Shown piece after piece: positions 26,844 to 35,350 of a stretch of 64,000 bases of DNA. Position 1 is the stretch's first letter. Each line of letters opens with the position of its first letter. The notes below the pieces were generated by a model. That model saw only the letters and a list, made by a program, of their open reading frames with translations, was not told the origin of the DNA and searched no databases. The position numbers were made by a program, and so were the translations under genes. Source of the stretch: Amycolatopsis sp. FBCC-B4732 (GTDB lineage Bacteria > Actinomycetota > Actinomycetes > Mycobacteriales > Pseudonocardiaceae); the NCBI RefSeq assembly GCF_023008405.1, contig NZ_CP095376.1, positions 4,488,001 through 4,552,000 on the forward strand, in the 5' to 3' direction.

Positions 26844-26979
26844 CGTTGCCTCCCACCGTTTGGCGTCGCGGGTTTGCTACCCAGCGACTCCGCGGCCGAA
26901 TCCGTTTGAGACGCCGGTCACCGGGGTAATCAGCGCCGCGGCGGAGCACCCGACGCGTCCGCCGGAGACGGAGCAGCCC

Positions 26980-27117
26980 GTGGTCCCGTTAGGTGTCGCC
27001 CTCGGTGCGGGCGGGCTGGTCCTCGGGGCCGGCGTCCTCTTCCTCCTCGGTGTGCTGCTGGTCGTTTCCGGCCTGGTGCTGCGCCTGCTCGCGGCCGGCC
27101 CCGGCCCCGCCGCCTGA
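26980..27117 (+). CDS. Small membrane protein, DUF6131-like (45 aa)
   Basis: From GTG 26980 the frame reads VVPLGVALGAGGLVLGAGVL and FLLGVLLVVSGLVLRLLAAG, giving two hydrophobic segments with a short turn and a Pro/Gly tail. This is like the tiny two-helix membrane proteins annotated DUF6131 in actinomycetes. A GGAG lies about 12 bases upstream. Its role is unknown; a nearby CsbD stress gene hints at envelope stress. Confidence 0.5.
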   Translation: MVPLGVALGAGGLVLGAGVLFLLGVLLVVSGLVLRLLAAGPGPAA

Positions 27118-27174
27118 CTCCCATCCATCGCCCGGCCGGCTCCGAATGCCGGTGACCGCGATCAGGGAGGTCCC

Positions 27175-27825
27175 GTGCTGCTCGACGTAGCCGCCGCTGT
27201 GCTGCCCGGCGTCCGCCGGGTCCGCGCGCAGAAGGAACCGTTCGCCCGGGCCTGGGCGGAAGCCGAACGGGCGGCCCCCGGTTCGGGCAAGCCGCTGTGG
27301 GCCGCCCTCGGCGACTCGATGACGCAGGGCATCGGCGCCGAAACGGTCACCGGCGGCTGGGTCCCGCGCTTGAACACCCGCCTCGGCGAGCCGTTCGCGG
27401 TGGTCAACTTGTCGGCCTCGGGCGCCCGCATCGCCGACGTCCTGGACACCCAGCTGCCCCGGCTGGCGGCGCTTCCGGCACCGCCGGCCTTGGTGACGGT
27501 CCTGGTGGGCGCGAACGACATGCTGACCCGGCCCCGCCGCCGAGGCACCCCGGCCCGCTTCGCCGAACTGCTCGCCCGGCTCCCGGCGGACCGTGCGGTG
27601 GTCGCGACGCTGCCACGGGGCAACGCGGAGGCCCGGGAGATCAACGCCCTCATCGAAGCGGCGGCGACCCGCGGGCGGGTCCACCTGGCCGAGCTGCGCG
27701 GCCCGGCACTGGCGCCGTTGCGCGGCAGCCTCGCGCGCGACTGGTTCCACCCGAACGACGTCGGCTACGAGCGGATCGCGGGCATCTTCGAGCCCCCGGT
27801 GCGCGCCGCCGTGGGGCTTGGATGA
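27175..27825 (+). CDS. SGNH/GDSL-family hydrolase (216 aa)
   Basis: The start is GTG 27175. Block I of the SGNH family is GDSMTQG (residue ~46), block III is GAND (VGANDMLT) and block V is DWFHPND with the Asp–His pair. The fold covers the whole protein; no signal peptide is seen. Such enzymes are esterases or lipases with varied substrates. It seems a single gene. Confidence 0.87.
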   Translation: MLLDVAAAVLPGVRRVRAQKEPFARAWAEAERAAPGSGKPLWAALGDSMTQGIGAETVTGGWVPRLNTRLGEPFAVVNLSASGARIADVLDTQLPRLAALPAPPALVTVLVGANDMLTRPRRRGTPARFAELLARLPADRAVVATLPRGNAEAREINALIEAAATRGRVHLAELRGPALAPLRGSLARDWFHPNDVGYERIAGIFEPPVRAAVGLG

Positions 27826-27846
27826 GTCGTTCGGGACACCGCCCGT

Positions 27847-28515
27847 TCACTGGGCCACTTCCACCTCCAGCCCCATCAACCGGACCGTCCGCTTGCGGCG
27901 CAGCCACCCGCGCGCCGGCACCGCGTCCGGCAGCTCGTCGAGAAACGCCCGCCGCTGCGCCGAAGTCGCCGTCCGCCAGCGCATCGCCAGCACCGGCCGG
28001 ACCGGCGCGATGAACCCGCGCACCCGTTCGTGCGCACCCGCCAGCCGAGCCTCGTACTGCTGATCCGGCCGGTAAGCCAGCTGCAGGTCGATCAACGGGT
28101 CGGCGCCGCCCGCCCGGTGGCGGCAGCGGGAAAGCCGCCGGGCGAGCTCGTCGATCGCGACCTGCACCAGGCAGGGCATCTGGTCCTGCCAGCGACCGAG
28201 CCACGGGGCGTGGACCGTCGCCGCGGTCATCTCGTCCGCGAGCACGATCAGGGCCCGGACCGCCGTGCCGGCGAGCTCGACGCGGATCCGCCGCCCGTTC
28301 GCGTCGACGAAGAAGTGCAGGACCCGGCCGGCCACGACGGCACCCGAGCGCAGCCCGACCCACTCCCCGACGGCGTCGGGCGAGGGGCAGGACGACACGA
28401 AGGTGAACGCGAGGTCGTCGCCGGCGAGGCTCATCGTCACCGGGAACAGGGAACCGAGGTCGTGCATGAACGCCGAGCCGATGACGAGTGCGGCGCGGGA
28501 GCCGCCTCCGGTCAT
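27847..28515 (-). CDS. Unknown protein, third gene of the Roadblock operon (222 aa)
   Basis: The start is ATG 28515 behind GGAGGAGG. I do not recognise the family. The sequence has an N-terminal part with MHDLGSLFPVTMSLAGDDLA, a central VRALIVLADEMTAATVHAPW and a basic C-terminus (RGWLRRKRTVRLMGLEVEVA). No membrane segment or catalytic motif stands out. It follows the two Roadblock genes by 27 bases, so it likely works with them, perhaps as a partner in a small-GTPase-type or polarity module. Confidence 0.65.
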   Translation of the reverse strand: MTGGGSRAALVIGSAFMHDLGSLFPVTMSLAGDDLAFTFVSSCPSPDAVGEWVGLRSGAVVAGRVLHFFVDANGRRIRVELAGTAVRALIVLADEMTAATVHAPWLGRWQDQMPCLVQVAIDELARRLSRCRHRAGGADPLIDLQLAYRPDQQYEARLAGAHERVRGFIAPVRPVLAMRWRTATSAQRRAFLDELPDAVPARGWLRRKRTVRLMGLEVEVAQ

Positions 28516-28542
28516 CGCCGCCTCCTCCCGTGCGTGCGCGGG

Positions 28543-28914
28543 CTACACCTGCAGATCGGCTTCGATCCGTTTGAGGTAGTGGCGGGCCAGCGCCAGGTTC
28601 GCCCGCTCCCGGTCCAGCACCAGGTAGAGGAACAGCGAATTCCGCGAGGAGTTCATCAACCGGATCAGGTGGTACTGGCGGTGCAACGTGATCAGGATGT
28701 CCTCGATGGTGTCGTTGAGCGCCAGCGACGACATCACCCGCAGCTTCGACCGGACGACCTCGGTGTTCCCGGCGGCGGCGACGTCGAGGTCGAGCCACTC
28801 GCCGCCACCGCTGGTGCCGAGCGACATCCCGCTTTCGTAGTCGACGAGCGCGACGCCGACGGCGCCGGCGATGGACATGGCTTCTTTGAGGGCGGTGTCG
28901 ATGTTCATCATCAT
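28543..28914 (-). CDS. Roadblock/LC7-like protein B (123 aa)
   Basis: Three ATG codons in a row (28914, 28911, 28908) could start it, with GGAAAGG upstream; I keep the first. The protein has the alpha/beta Roadblock pattern (KEAMSIAGAVGVALVDYESG, LNDTIEDILITLHRQYHLI, LFLYLVLDRERANLALARHY). Roadblock proteins regulate small GTPases (for example MglB with MglA) or form scaffolds. Here two different Roadblock genes lie side by side, suggesting a heterodimer. No GTPase is visible nearby. Confidence 0.78.
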   Translation of the reverse strand: MMMNIDTALKEAMSIAGAVGVALVDYESGMSLGTSGGGEWLDLDVAAAGNTEVVRSKLRVMSSLALNDTIEDILITLHRQYHLIRLMNSSRNSLFLYLVLDRERANLALARHYLKRIEADLQV

Positions 28915-28945
28915 GCTGCAACCTTTCCGTTGAATGGCTTCTCCG

Positions 28946-29341
28946 CTACGGGGCCAGGATCGTGCCGATGCGTTCGATGACCGGCCGGGCCTCGAACAGC
29001 AGGCGCCCGACGTTGAGGCCCTTGTCCCCCAGCACGACCATCAGCGCCAGCCGGCCCACGGCGTAGACGGCCATGTAGCCCTCGCTGCCGAACACGACGG
29101 TCTGGCTGAGCGTGCCCTTCCCCGTGAGTTCGGCCGCCTGGCGCGCGATACCCAGATCGGCGGCGGCGAGCGCGGAGATCTTCGCCGGATCGAGGAGATC
29201 GTCCGCGTCGGCGATGATGGGTATCCCGTCGACCGCGGCGAGCACCGTTCCGGTCACCCCGGCGACGTTTTCCCGGAGTTCGCGCAGCTGGGTGGCCAAT
29301 GCTTCGAAATCCAAGACAGTTCTTTCTGGTTCATCAGCCAT
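28946..29341 (-). CDS. Roadblock/LC7-domain protein A (131 aa)
   Basis: The start is ATG 29341 (MADEPERTVLDFEALATQL). Residues about 20–120 fit Roadblock: LRENVAGVTGTVLAAVDGIP, ALAAADLGIARQAAELTGKG, VFGSEGYMAVYAVGRLALMV. It is the first gene of the operon; the ~170 bases upstream contain AT-richer sequence that probably holds the promoter. It is the more typical Roadblock member of the pair. Confidence 0.86.
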   Translation of the reverse strand: MADEPERTVLDFEALATQLRELRENVAGVTGTVLAAVDGIPIIADADDLLDPAKISALAAADLGIARQAAELTGKGTLSQTVVFGSEGYMAVYAVGRLALMVVLGDKGLNVGRLLFEARPVIERIGTILAP

Positions 29342-29572
29342 TCGGGTTTCTTCCGCCGAGCGACCCTACCGACATCGCTACTGCGCGCCAATACGCACGG
29401 CAACGCCCGCAGCACTACTACACGATCGAGTGAACCAGGGGTGGGTTCGTAACAGAATTGAGTAACCAAGGGGAATGATGGGTCATTGATCACCGGATTC
29501 GGGAAATGGATGTTCACCATTCGCGCGCGGGCGCGTGAAATGCCGCGACGCAGTCAGTCGGGAAGGGCGGCC

Positions 29573-30112
29573 GATCACCGGCACGTCCGACCGGGGCCCG
29601 GCACTGCGGCCCTCCGACGGCGCGGGGCCGCACCCCCGCCACCCTGCGCGACGAAGCCCGGAGCCCTACAGGAGGCCGAAACCCAGCTTCCGGCCCCGCT
29701 CCCCGCAACTCCGCCCGCGCCTCCGGGTACGCGACCCGCTCCGGCCAGGACCGCAGCAGATCACCGGCGCCGACAGCCAAGGCCCAGCACTGCCGCCGAC
29801 CGAAGGGGCACGGCCGCCACTTCGCGCGACGCGGTCCGGCGGGAACGGCCGCCGATCACCGGCGCCCACGACCCGGGCTTCGGACCGGCAAAGCCCGAAG
29901 GCGCACGGCCGCACCCTGCGAAACGAACCCCCAGGCCCTACAACAGCCCGAAACCCAGCTCCCGGCCACGCTCCCGCAACTCCGCCCGCGCCTCCGGGTA
30001 CGCGATCCGCTCCGGCAGGACCGCAGCCGATCACCGGCGCCCAAGGCCGATGCCTCGTATCGGCAAAGCCCGAAGGCGCACGGCCGCACCCCTACAAAAC
30101 GAACCCCAAGCC
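29573..30112. repeat. Degenerate tandem repeats carrying copies of the neighbouring CoA-transferase 3' end
   Basis: The ~80 bases that encode the last residues of the CoA-transferase (30,111 onward) recur from about 29,936 and again, less exactly, from about 29,664. A second marker, GATCACCGGC, recurs at 29,573, 29,759, 29,854 and 30,029. The unit is thus about 175–186 bases, with one shortened unit of 95. No gene is supported in this ~600-base stretch; open frames here are short pieces of the copied C-terminus. The 170 bases to its left (29,342–29,512) hold only the Roadblock promoter region. Confidence 0.8.
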
Positions 30113-31348
30113 CTACAACAGCCCGAAACCCAGCTCCCAGCCCCGCTCCCGCAACTCCGCCCGCGCCTCCGGATGCGCGACCCGCTCCACGATCTGCCGC
30201 GCCTGCTCGCCGGCGTCGTGGCCCCAGATCGCCGCCACCCCGTGCTCGCTGACGAAGAAGCTGTGCTGGAACGAAGTCACCGGCCCGGCCAGCCGCGGCA
30301 CCACGGTCGACACGTCCGCCTTCGGGTGCCACGACGGGAGCGCGATGATCGCCCGGCCGCCCGGGGAATGCAGGGCGCCGACCACGAAGTCCGTCTGCCC
30401 GCCGAAGCCCGAGTAGATCGCGCCGCGCACCCGGCTCGCGTTGGCCTGCGCGTACAGGTCGACCTCGAGCGCGCTGTTCACCGACACCAGCCGGCGCTGG
30501 CGGGCGATCACCGCCGGGTCGTTCGTCTTCTCCGTGCGCAGCAACCGGACCCGCGGGTTGCGGTCGATCCACCGGTACAGCTCCGCGCTGCCGAACACGA
30601 ACGACGCCGTCACGAGCTCGGCCGGGTCGAGGGCGCCGGCGCGGTCGAGAGCGAGCACGCCGTCGCTGAACATCTCCGACCACACCGCCAGCCCGCGGCG
30701 GCCGGTCAGCGCGGCGAGCGTCGCGTCCGGGATGCCGCCGATGCCCAGCTGCAGCGTCGCGCCGTCGGCGACCAGCCCGGCCACCCGCTCGCCGATCTCC
30801 CGTGCGGTCGAGCGCAGCGGACGCGGCACGGGCGAGCGGAGCGGCTCCTCGGCTCCGAGCGCGTAGTCGATTTCGTCGACCGGCACCAGCCCGTCGCCGT
30901 GCGTGAACGGCATGTGCGGGTTCACCTGCGCGACCACGAGACCCCCACGGGCGCGGGCGGCCTCGATCGCCGCGGGCAGGATGTTGACCTCGGTGCCCAG
31001 CGATACCACCCCGTCGACCGGCACCGACGTGTGCACCAGCACGACGTCCGGCGGCAGCGCCTGCTTGAGCAGCTGCGGCACCAGCGACAGCCGCGACGGG
31101 AAGTACCGCAGCCCGGCCCGCCCGCGCATCCCCGGCCCCACGAACGGGGTTTCGAGCAGCACCCCCGGCCGGTCCGGCAGGCCGTCCTGGGCGTTCAGCG
31201 CGAACAGCCGGTACTCCGCCAGCGCCGCGTCGAGGACGCCCAGTGCTCGCGACGGCGTCGCGAAGTTCCCGCTGACGACGACCCGCGGCACCGGCGCCGC
31301 CACCCCCGCCAGCACCGCACCCAGCTGCTCTTCCGAGAGAACGCGCAT
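30113..31348 (-). CDS. Acetyl-CoA hydrolase/transferase family protein (411 aa)
   Basis: The start is ATG 31348. Family landmarks are VVSGNFATPSRAL, PVDGVVSLGTEVN, QVNPHMPFTHGDG, TLQLGIGGIPDATLAALTG and FGGQTDFVVGALHSPGGRAI in order. The likely catalytic Glu is in SVNSALEVDLYAQ. Such enzymes move CoA between acyl groups, for example acetyl-CoA with 4-hydroxybutyrate or propionate. The last ~27 codons are duplicated downstream. The neighbouring SDR gene is on the same strand 26 bases upstream, but the functional link is unclear. Confidence 0.85.
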   Translation of the reverse strand: MRVLSEEQLGAVLAGVAAPVPRVVVSGNFATPSRALGVLDAALAEYRLFALNAQDGLPDRPGVLLETPFVGPGMRGRAGLRYFPSRLSLVPQLLKQALPPDVVLVHTSVPVDGVVSLGTEVNILPAAIEAARARGGLVVAQVNPHMPFTHGDGLVPVDEIDYALGAEEPLRSPVPRPLRSTAREIGERVAGLVADGATLQLGIGGIPDATLAALTGRRGLAVWSEMFSDGVLALDRAGALDPAELVTASFVFGSAELYRWIDRNPRVRLLRTEKTNDPAVIARQRRLVSVNSALEVDLYAQANASRVRGAIYSGFGGQTDFVVGALHSPGGRAIIALPSWHPKADVSTVVPRLAGPVTSFQHSFFVSEHGVAAIWGHDAGEQARQIVERVAHPEARAELRERGWELGFGLL

Positions 31349-31374
31349 GCCGCCATCCGATCATGGTCCGGGCC

Positions 31375-32214
31375 TCAGCCCGGCATCGGCACCGCCTTCT
31401 CCGCCGCGCGGCTCACCTCTTCCCAGCCCGCCCAGGTCGCCATCCGCTGCCGCGAGAGGTCGAACGCGAGGTCGTAGACCATGCTGCCCAGCAGCAGCCG
31501 CAACGGCGGGTCGTCGCTCTCGACGAGCTTCAGCACGGCTTCGGCGGCCAGCCGCGGTTCACTGTCGATCGAGCCCTCCGCCCACTGCTTCGCCAGCTCC
31601 TCCCGCAGCCCGTCGTACCGCGGTTCCGGCGTCGTGGCCGTGCTGCCGGCGTAGAGGCCGGTCCAGTAGCCGCCGGGCTGGACGATGGTGACCTTGACGC
31701 CGAACCCGGCGACCTCGGCGGCCAGCGCCTCGCTCATCCCTTCCAGCGCGAACTTGCTCGCGCTGTAGAGGCCGGTGCTGGGGAAGCCGCCGAGCGCGCC
31801 GATGCTCGAGATCTGCAGGAGGTGCCCACTCCCCTGTGCCCGCAGGTGCGGCACGACGGCCTGGCTCACCCAGAGCGCCCCGAAGAAGTTGACGTCCAGC
31901 TGCGCGCGGGCCTGGTCCTCGCTGAACTCTTCGACCATTCCGGTGTACAGCGCGTCGGCGTTGTTGACCACGACGTCGAGCCGCCCGAAGTGCGCGGCGG
32001 CGCGCTCGACGGCGGCGAAGACCGCCGCCCGGTCGGTGGCGTCGAGCGGGAACGCGAGCAGCCGGTCCGGGTGCGCGGACGCGGTTTCCGCCAGCGGCGA
32101 GACGTCGCGGGCCACACCGGCCACCCGGTCACCGGCGGCGAGCGCCGCTTCGGTGAAGGCTCGCCCGAGCCCCCGGCCGGCCCCGGTCACGAACCAGACG
32201 CGTGCGGTTTCCAC
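31375..32214 (-). CDS. Short-chain dehydrogenase/reductase (279 aa)
   Basis: The start is ATG 32214. The cofactor motif is TGAGRGLG near residue 10; the NNAG loop reads NNAD, the active site has SSIGALGGFPS and YSASK. The classical SDR fold covers residues 5–240. The gene is divergent from a TetR gene, and two AGACG-N3-CGTCT palindromes lie between, so TetR control is likely. The substrate is unknown. Confidence 0.88.
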   Translation of the reverse strand: METARVWFVTGAGRGLGRAFTEAALAAGDRVAGVARDVSPLAETASAHPDRLLAFPLDATDRAAVFAAVERAAAHFGRLDVVVNNADALYTGMVEEFSEDQARAQLDVNFFGALWVSQAVVPHLRAQGSGHLLQISSIGALGGFPSTGLYSASKFALEGMSEALAAEVAGFGVKVTIVQPGGYWTGLYAGSTATTPEPRYDGLREELAKQWAEGSIDSEPRLAAEAVLKLVESDDPPLRLLLGSMVYDLAFDLSRQRMATWAGWEEVSRAAEKAVPMPG

Positions 32215-32230
32215 CGTGCCCTCCTCCCAC

Positions 32231-32245
32231 GAGACGAACCGTCTC
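32231..32245. promoter_or_regulatory. TetR operator candidate 1
   Basis: GAGACGAACCGTCTC is a perfect 6+3+6 palindrome 17 bases upstream of the SDR start. Its core AGACG-N3-CGTCT recurs once more 50 bases on, next to the TetR gene. Two copies in a divergent promoter are typical of an autoregulated TetR system. Confidence 0.75.
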
Positions 32246-32289
32246 GTCTCACTGGCCTCGAGAGTGCCACCTTTCCACGGCTCTCGTCA

Positions 32290-32302
32290 AGACGGTCCGT
32301 CT
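32290..32302. promoter_or_regulatory. TetR operator candidate 2
   Basis: AGACGGTCCGTCT repeats the AGACG-N3-CGTCT core of the first site, 28 bases upstream of the TetR gene start. It would allow autorepression. Confidence 0.75.
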
Positions 32303-32329
32303 CGTCTTGCCGGGTGCTAGCTTGAGCGC

Positions 32330-32914
32330 GTGCCCGGCTCACCCGACCCCAGCCGCCGCAGCGAAACCGCGCGGCGCGCCATCCTCGCCGCCGCGCTGGA
32401 CCTCGCCGGGAAGCTGGGCTACGCGAAACTCAGCATCGAAGGCATCGCCCAGGCCGCCGGCGTCGGCAAGCAGACGATCTACCGCTGGTGGCCGTCGAAG
32501 GGCGCGCTGCTGTTCGACGCCTTCCTGACGCTCGCGGGCGAAGGCGAGGATGCGGCCCTGCCCGACACCGGCGACCTGGCCGCCGACCTGAAACTGGTCC
32601 TGCGCGCCACGATCACCGAGCTCGGCGACCCGCGCTACGACCTCCCGATGCGCGCCCTGCACACCGAAATCGTCCACGACCCGGCCCTGGCGGCGGACTA
32701 CGCGAAGCGGCTGGACGGCCCGATGCGCGACCTGAAGAAGGCCCGGCTCCGCAGCGCCCAGGAGGCGGGCGAACTGGCCGCCGACCTCGATCTCGACGTG
32801 GCCGTCGACCTGCTGTGGGGCCCGCTGCTCAACCGCTGGCTCCAGCGCACCGGCCCGCTGACCCCCGAATACACCGACCGGGTGGTGGACACCGCTTTGC
32901 GCGGCCTCCGCTAA
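32330..32914 (+). CDS. TetR-family transcriptional regulator (194 aa)
   Basis: The start is GTG 32330 (VPGSPDPSRRSETARRAIL). The helix-turn-helix is IEGIAQAAGVGKQTIYRWW near residues 40–60. The C-terminal half (LPMRALHTEIVHDPALAADY) matches the TetR_C_11-like ligand domain. It is divergent from the SDR gene and flanked by two palindromes it probably binds. Its stop overlaps the convergent AraC gene's end by four bases. Confidence 0.88.
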   Translation: MPGSPDPSRRSETARRAILAAALDLAGKLGYAKLSIEGIAQAAGVGKQTIYRWWPSKGALLFDAFLTLAGEGEDAALPDTGDLAADLKLVLRATITELGDPRYDLPMRALHTEIVHDPALAADYAKRLDGPMRDLKKARLRSAQEAGELAADLDLDVAVDLLWGPLLNRWLQRTGPLTPEYTDRVVDTALRGLR

Positions 32915-33780
32915 CGCGTCCGGAACCCGCCCGGCGCGACCCCGAACTGCCGCTTGAACGCGTGCGAGAACGCGAACGGCGACCCGTACCCGACCTTCGC
33001 GGCGATCGACGGCAGCGACAGCTCGGTGTCCTGCAGCAGGCGGGCCGCCGTCGTCAGGCGCCACCACGTCAGGTACGCCATCGGCGGCTGCCCGGTCAGC
33101 GCCGTGAACCGGCGCCCGAGCGTGGCGCGGGACAGCCCGACGCGGGCGGCCAGGTCTTCGGTCCGCCACGGGGCCGCCGGTTCCGCGTGCAGCGCTTCCA
33201 GCGCGGCGGCGATCTCGGGGTCGCGCAACGCCTGCGGCCAGCCGCCATCCGGGCGCCCGGCCAGCCAGGCCCGGACGAGGTAGACGAGCAGCAGGTCCAG
33301 CAGCCCGGTCAGGACCGCGGGCGAACCCGGGCGCCGCTCGGTGACCTCGGCGCCGAGCAGGTCGATCGCCGCGCGCAGTTCGGGGTGGCGGCCGGGCTCG
33401 GCGGGCAGGTGGACGACCTCCGGCAGGCTCGCGAGCACGGGGTGGCGCCGCCCGCGGGCCAGCCGGTACTTGCCGCACAGGAACTCCGTCCGGCCGCCCG
33501 GCTCGTCGACGGCCGTCTCGAACGGCACCGCGCCGGCCGCGTCCGGGGTCGCCGACAGCGTGTGCGGGCTCCCGTGCGGGACCAGCACCGCGTCACCGGC
33601 CCCGAGCGGCACAGGCGGCCCGCCGGCCGGGACGAGCCAGCCGCTGCCGCGCAGCAGCACGTGGAACCCGGCGCCGTCGTAGGGCGCGAAGCGGTAGCAC
33701 CACGCCGCCCCGGCGCTGAGCCGGTTCGACGTCGGCTGCCCGATCCGCACGGCCGCGATGGCGTCACTGAGGAGGTCCAC
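32911..33780 (-). CDS. AraC-family regulator with cupin domain (289 aa)
   Basis: I choose GTG 33780 (VDLLSDAIAAVRIG) since AraC proteins with this N-terminal cupin usually start so; GTG 33804 is possible. Residues 1–170 are the cupin sensor (GAGFHVLLRGSGWLVP, LVPHGSPHTL). Residues 185–289 hold two helix-turn-helix motifs (TEDLAARVGLSRATLGRRF and IAAKVGYGSPFAFSHAFKRQ) and end FGVAPGGFRTR. It may regulate the divergent MBL-fold hydrolase gene. Confidence 0.85.
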   Translation of the reverse strand: MDLLSDAIAAVRIGQPTSNRLSAGAAWCYRFAPYDGAGFHVLLRGSGWLVPAGGPPVPLGAGDAVLVPHGSPHTLSATPDAAGAVPFETAVDEPGGRTEFLCGKYRLARGRRHPVLASLPEVVHLPAEPGRHPELRAAIDLLGAEVTERRPGSPAVLTGLLDLLLVYLVRAWLAGRPDGGWPQALRDPEIAAALEALHAEPAAPWRTEDLAARVGLSRATLGRRFTALTGQPPMAYLTWWRLTTAARLLQDTELSLPSIAAKVGYGSPFAFSHAFKRQFGVAPGGFRTR

Positions 33781-33863
33781 CCGCGTCAGTCTAGAGCCGA
33801 TCACGCATCGAATCGAGTCATTCGAGCATGGGAACGCTCACCACAGCGTCCTAACGTCGTGTC

Positions 33864-34760
33864 ATGCACATCGGTGAAGTCGAAGTCGTGAAGGTCGTCG
33901 AGTGGGCGGGTGAGATCGCGCCGGCGCGGACCATCGTCCCCAGCCCGCCCGAACTGTGGACGGACAACGCCGGCTGGCTCGCGCCGGACCACTGGGACCC
34001 GGCGACCGGCGGTTACCGCGGCGCGGTCCAGACGTGGGTGCTGCGCAGCGAGGGCCGCGTGATCCTGGTCGACACCGGCGTCGGCAACGGCCGGGACCGC
34101 CCGCAGATCCCGCTGTTCGACCACCTGGCGACACCGTTCCTCGACCGCCTCGCCGAAGCCGGCGTCCGGCCCGAGGACGTCGACGTCGTCGTCAACACGC
34201 ACATCCACTACGACCACGTCGGCTGGAACACCGAGCGGCGCGACGGCGAGTGGGTGCCGGCGTTCCCGCGGGCGACCTACCTGATCCCCCGCCCGGACCA
34301 GGTGTACTTCGACCCGCGCAACGCCCACCGCCGTCCGGTGCCGCGCACCGCGAACGACCAGGTGCGCCGGGAAGGCAGCCTGCTCGTCTACGCCGACAGC
34401 GTCGCGCCCGTGCTCGGCCGCGCGGAACTGTGGGAGGGCAGCCACCGCATCGACCGGAACCTCACCCTGGAAGCCGCGCCCGGCCACACGCCCGGGTCGT
34501 CGGTGCTGCGCGTCTCGTCCGGCACGGACCGCGCGGTGTTCGTCGGCGACCTGCTGCACAGCCCGGTGCAGATCCTCGAACCGGAGCACAGCAGCTGCTT
34601 CTGCGAGGACCCGCGCCAGGCCGCCGCCACCCGGCAGGGCATCCTCGAACGCGCGGCCGACGCCGGCGAACTCGTCGTCCCGGCGCACTTCGCGGGCCCG
34701 GGCGCGGCCGAGGTCCGCCGCGACGGCAGCCGGTTCGCGATCCACCGCTGGGCGGGGTGA
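33864..34760 (+). CDS. MBL-fold metallo-hydrolase (298 aa)
   Basis: The start is ATG 33864. The metal motif HxHxDH is at residues 113–118 (NTHIHYDHVGW); further ligands are in APGHTPGSS, VFVGDLLHSP and PAHFAG. This pattern fits the lactonase/glyoxalase-II-like branch of the superfamily. Two metal ions are expected. It is divergent from the AraC regulator. The substrate is unknown; a lactone is one option. Confidence 0.87.
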   Translation: MHIGEVEVVKVVEWAGEIAPARTIVPSPPELWTDNAGWLAPDHWDPATGGYRGAVQTWVLRSEGRVILVDTGVGNGRDRPQIPLFDHLATPFLDRLAEAGVRPEDVDVVVNTHIHYDHVGWNTERRDGEWVPAFPRATYLIPRPDQVYFDPRNAHRRPVPRTANDQVRREGSLLVYADSVAPVLGRAELWEGSHRIDRNLTLEAAPGHTPGSSVLRVSSGTDRAVFVGDLLHSPVQILEPEHSSCFCEDPRQAAATRQGILERAADAGELVVPAHFAGPGAAEVRRDGSRFAIHRWAG

Positions 34761-34821
34761 ATCCTTTCGGCGGTCCGGGCCCTCTCATGGGTGTCGTCGT
34801 CGAACCGGGAGGGAGCGCCGG

Positions 34822-35334
34822 ATGGGGTGGGTCAGCGAGCAGCTCGTCGAAGCCGCGCAAGGAGGGGACCTCGAGTCGCTCACCGCGGTGGTGCACGGGG
34901 CGCACCCGCACGTGCGGCGCTTCGCCGACCACCTCTGCGCGTCACCGCAGGACGCCGAGGACGCGGCCCAGGAGGCGCTGATCGTCCTCTACCGCAAGAT
35001 CGGCTCCCTGCGCGCGACGGCGGCGCTCGCCTCCTGGATGTTCCGGATCGTCCGGAACGAGTGCCTGCGACGCACCCGGCGGCTCCTGGACACCGGCGCC
35101 GAGCCCGACCCCGGGCTCGCGGACTCGGCCGAGGACGAAGCGCTCAAACGGCTCGAAGCCGAGCGCGTCGCACGGGCGATCCAGGCGCTGCCCGACGTCC
35201 AGCGGCGGGTGCTGGTGCTGCGTGACGTCCTGGGCCACCCGGGACGGGCGGTCGCCGACTCGCTCGGCCTCAGCACGGCGGCGATGAAGTCCCACCTGCA
35301 CCGGGCGCGGACCGCGGTCCGCGCCCGGTTGTGA
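34822..35334 (+). CDS. ECF RNA polymerase sigma factor (170 aa)
   Basis: The start is ATG 34822 behind GGGAGGG. Region 2 is at about residues 20–85 (FADHLCASPQDAEDAAQEAL, ASWMFRIVRNECLRR) and region 4 at about 115–165 (ALPDVQRRVLVLRDVLGHPG, LGLSTAAMKSHLHRARTAVR). It is intact, unlike the other ECF gene in the window. It lies 16 bases before a thiol redoxin gene, so both are likely one operon for an oxidative or thiol stress response. No anti-sigma gene is adjacent. Confidence 0.9.
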   Translation: MGWVSEQLVEAAQGGDLESLTAVVHGAHPHVRRFADHLCASPQDAEDAAQEALIVLYRKIGSLRATAALASWMFRIVRNECLRRTRRLLDTGAEPDPGLADSAEDEALKRLEAERVARAIQALPDVQRRVLVLRDVLGHPGRAVADSLGLSTAAMKSHLHRARTAVRARL

Positions 35335-35350
35335 CCCGAAAGGACACTCC

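Noticed and set aside
29514-30034. Possible small genes on the minus strand in the repeat region
   Set aside because: They are pieces of the copied CoA-transferase C-terminus and shifted repeats, with no ribosome site.
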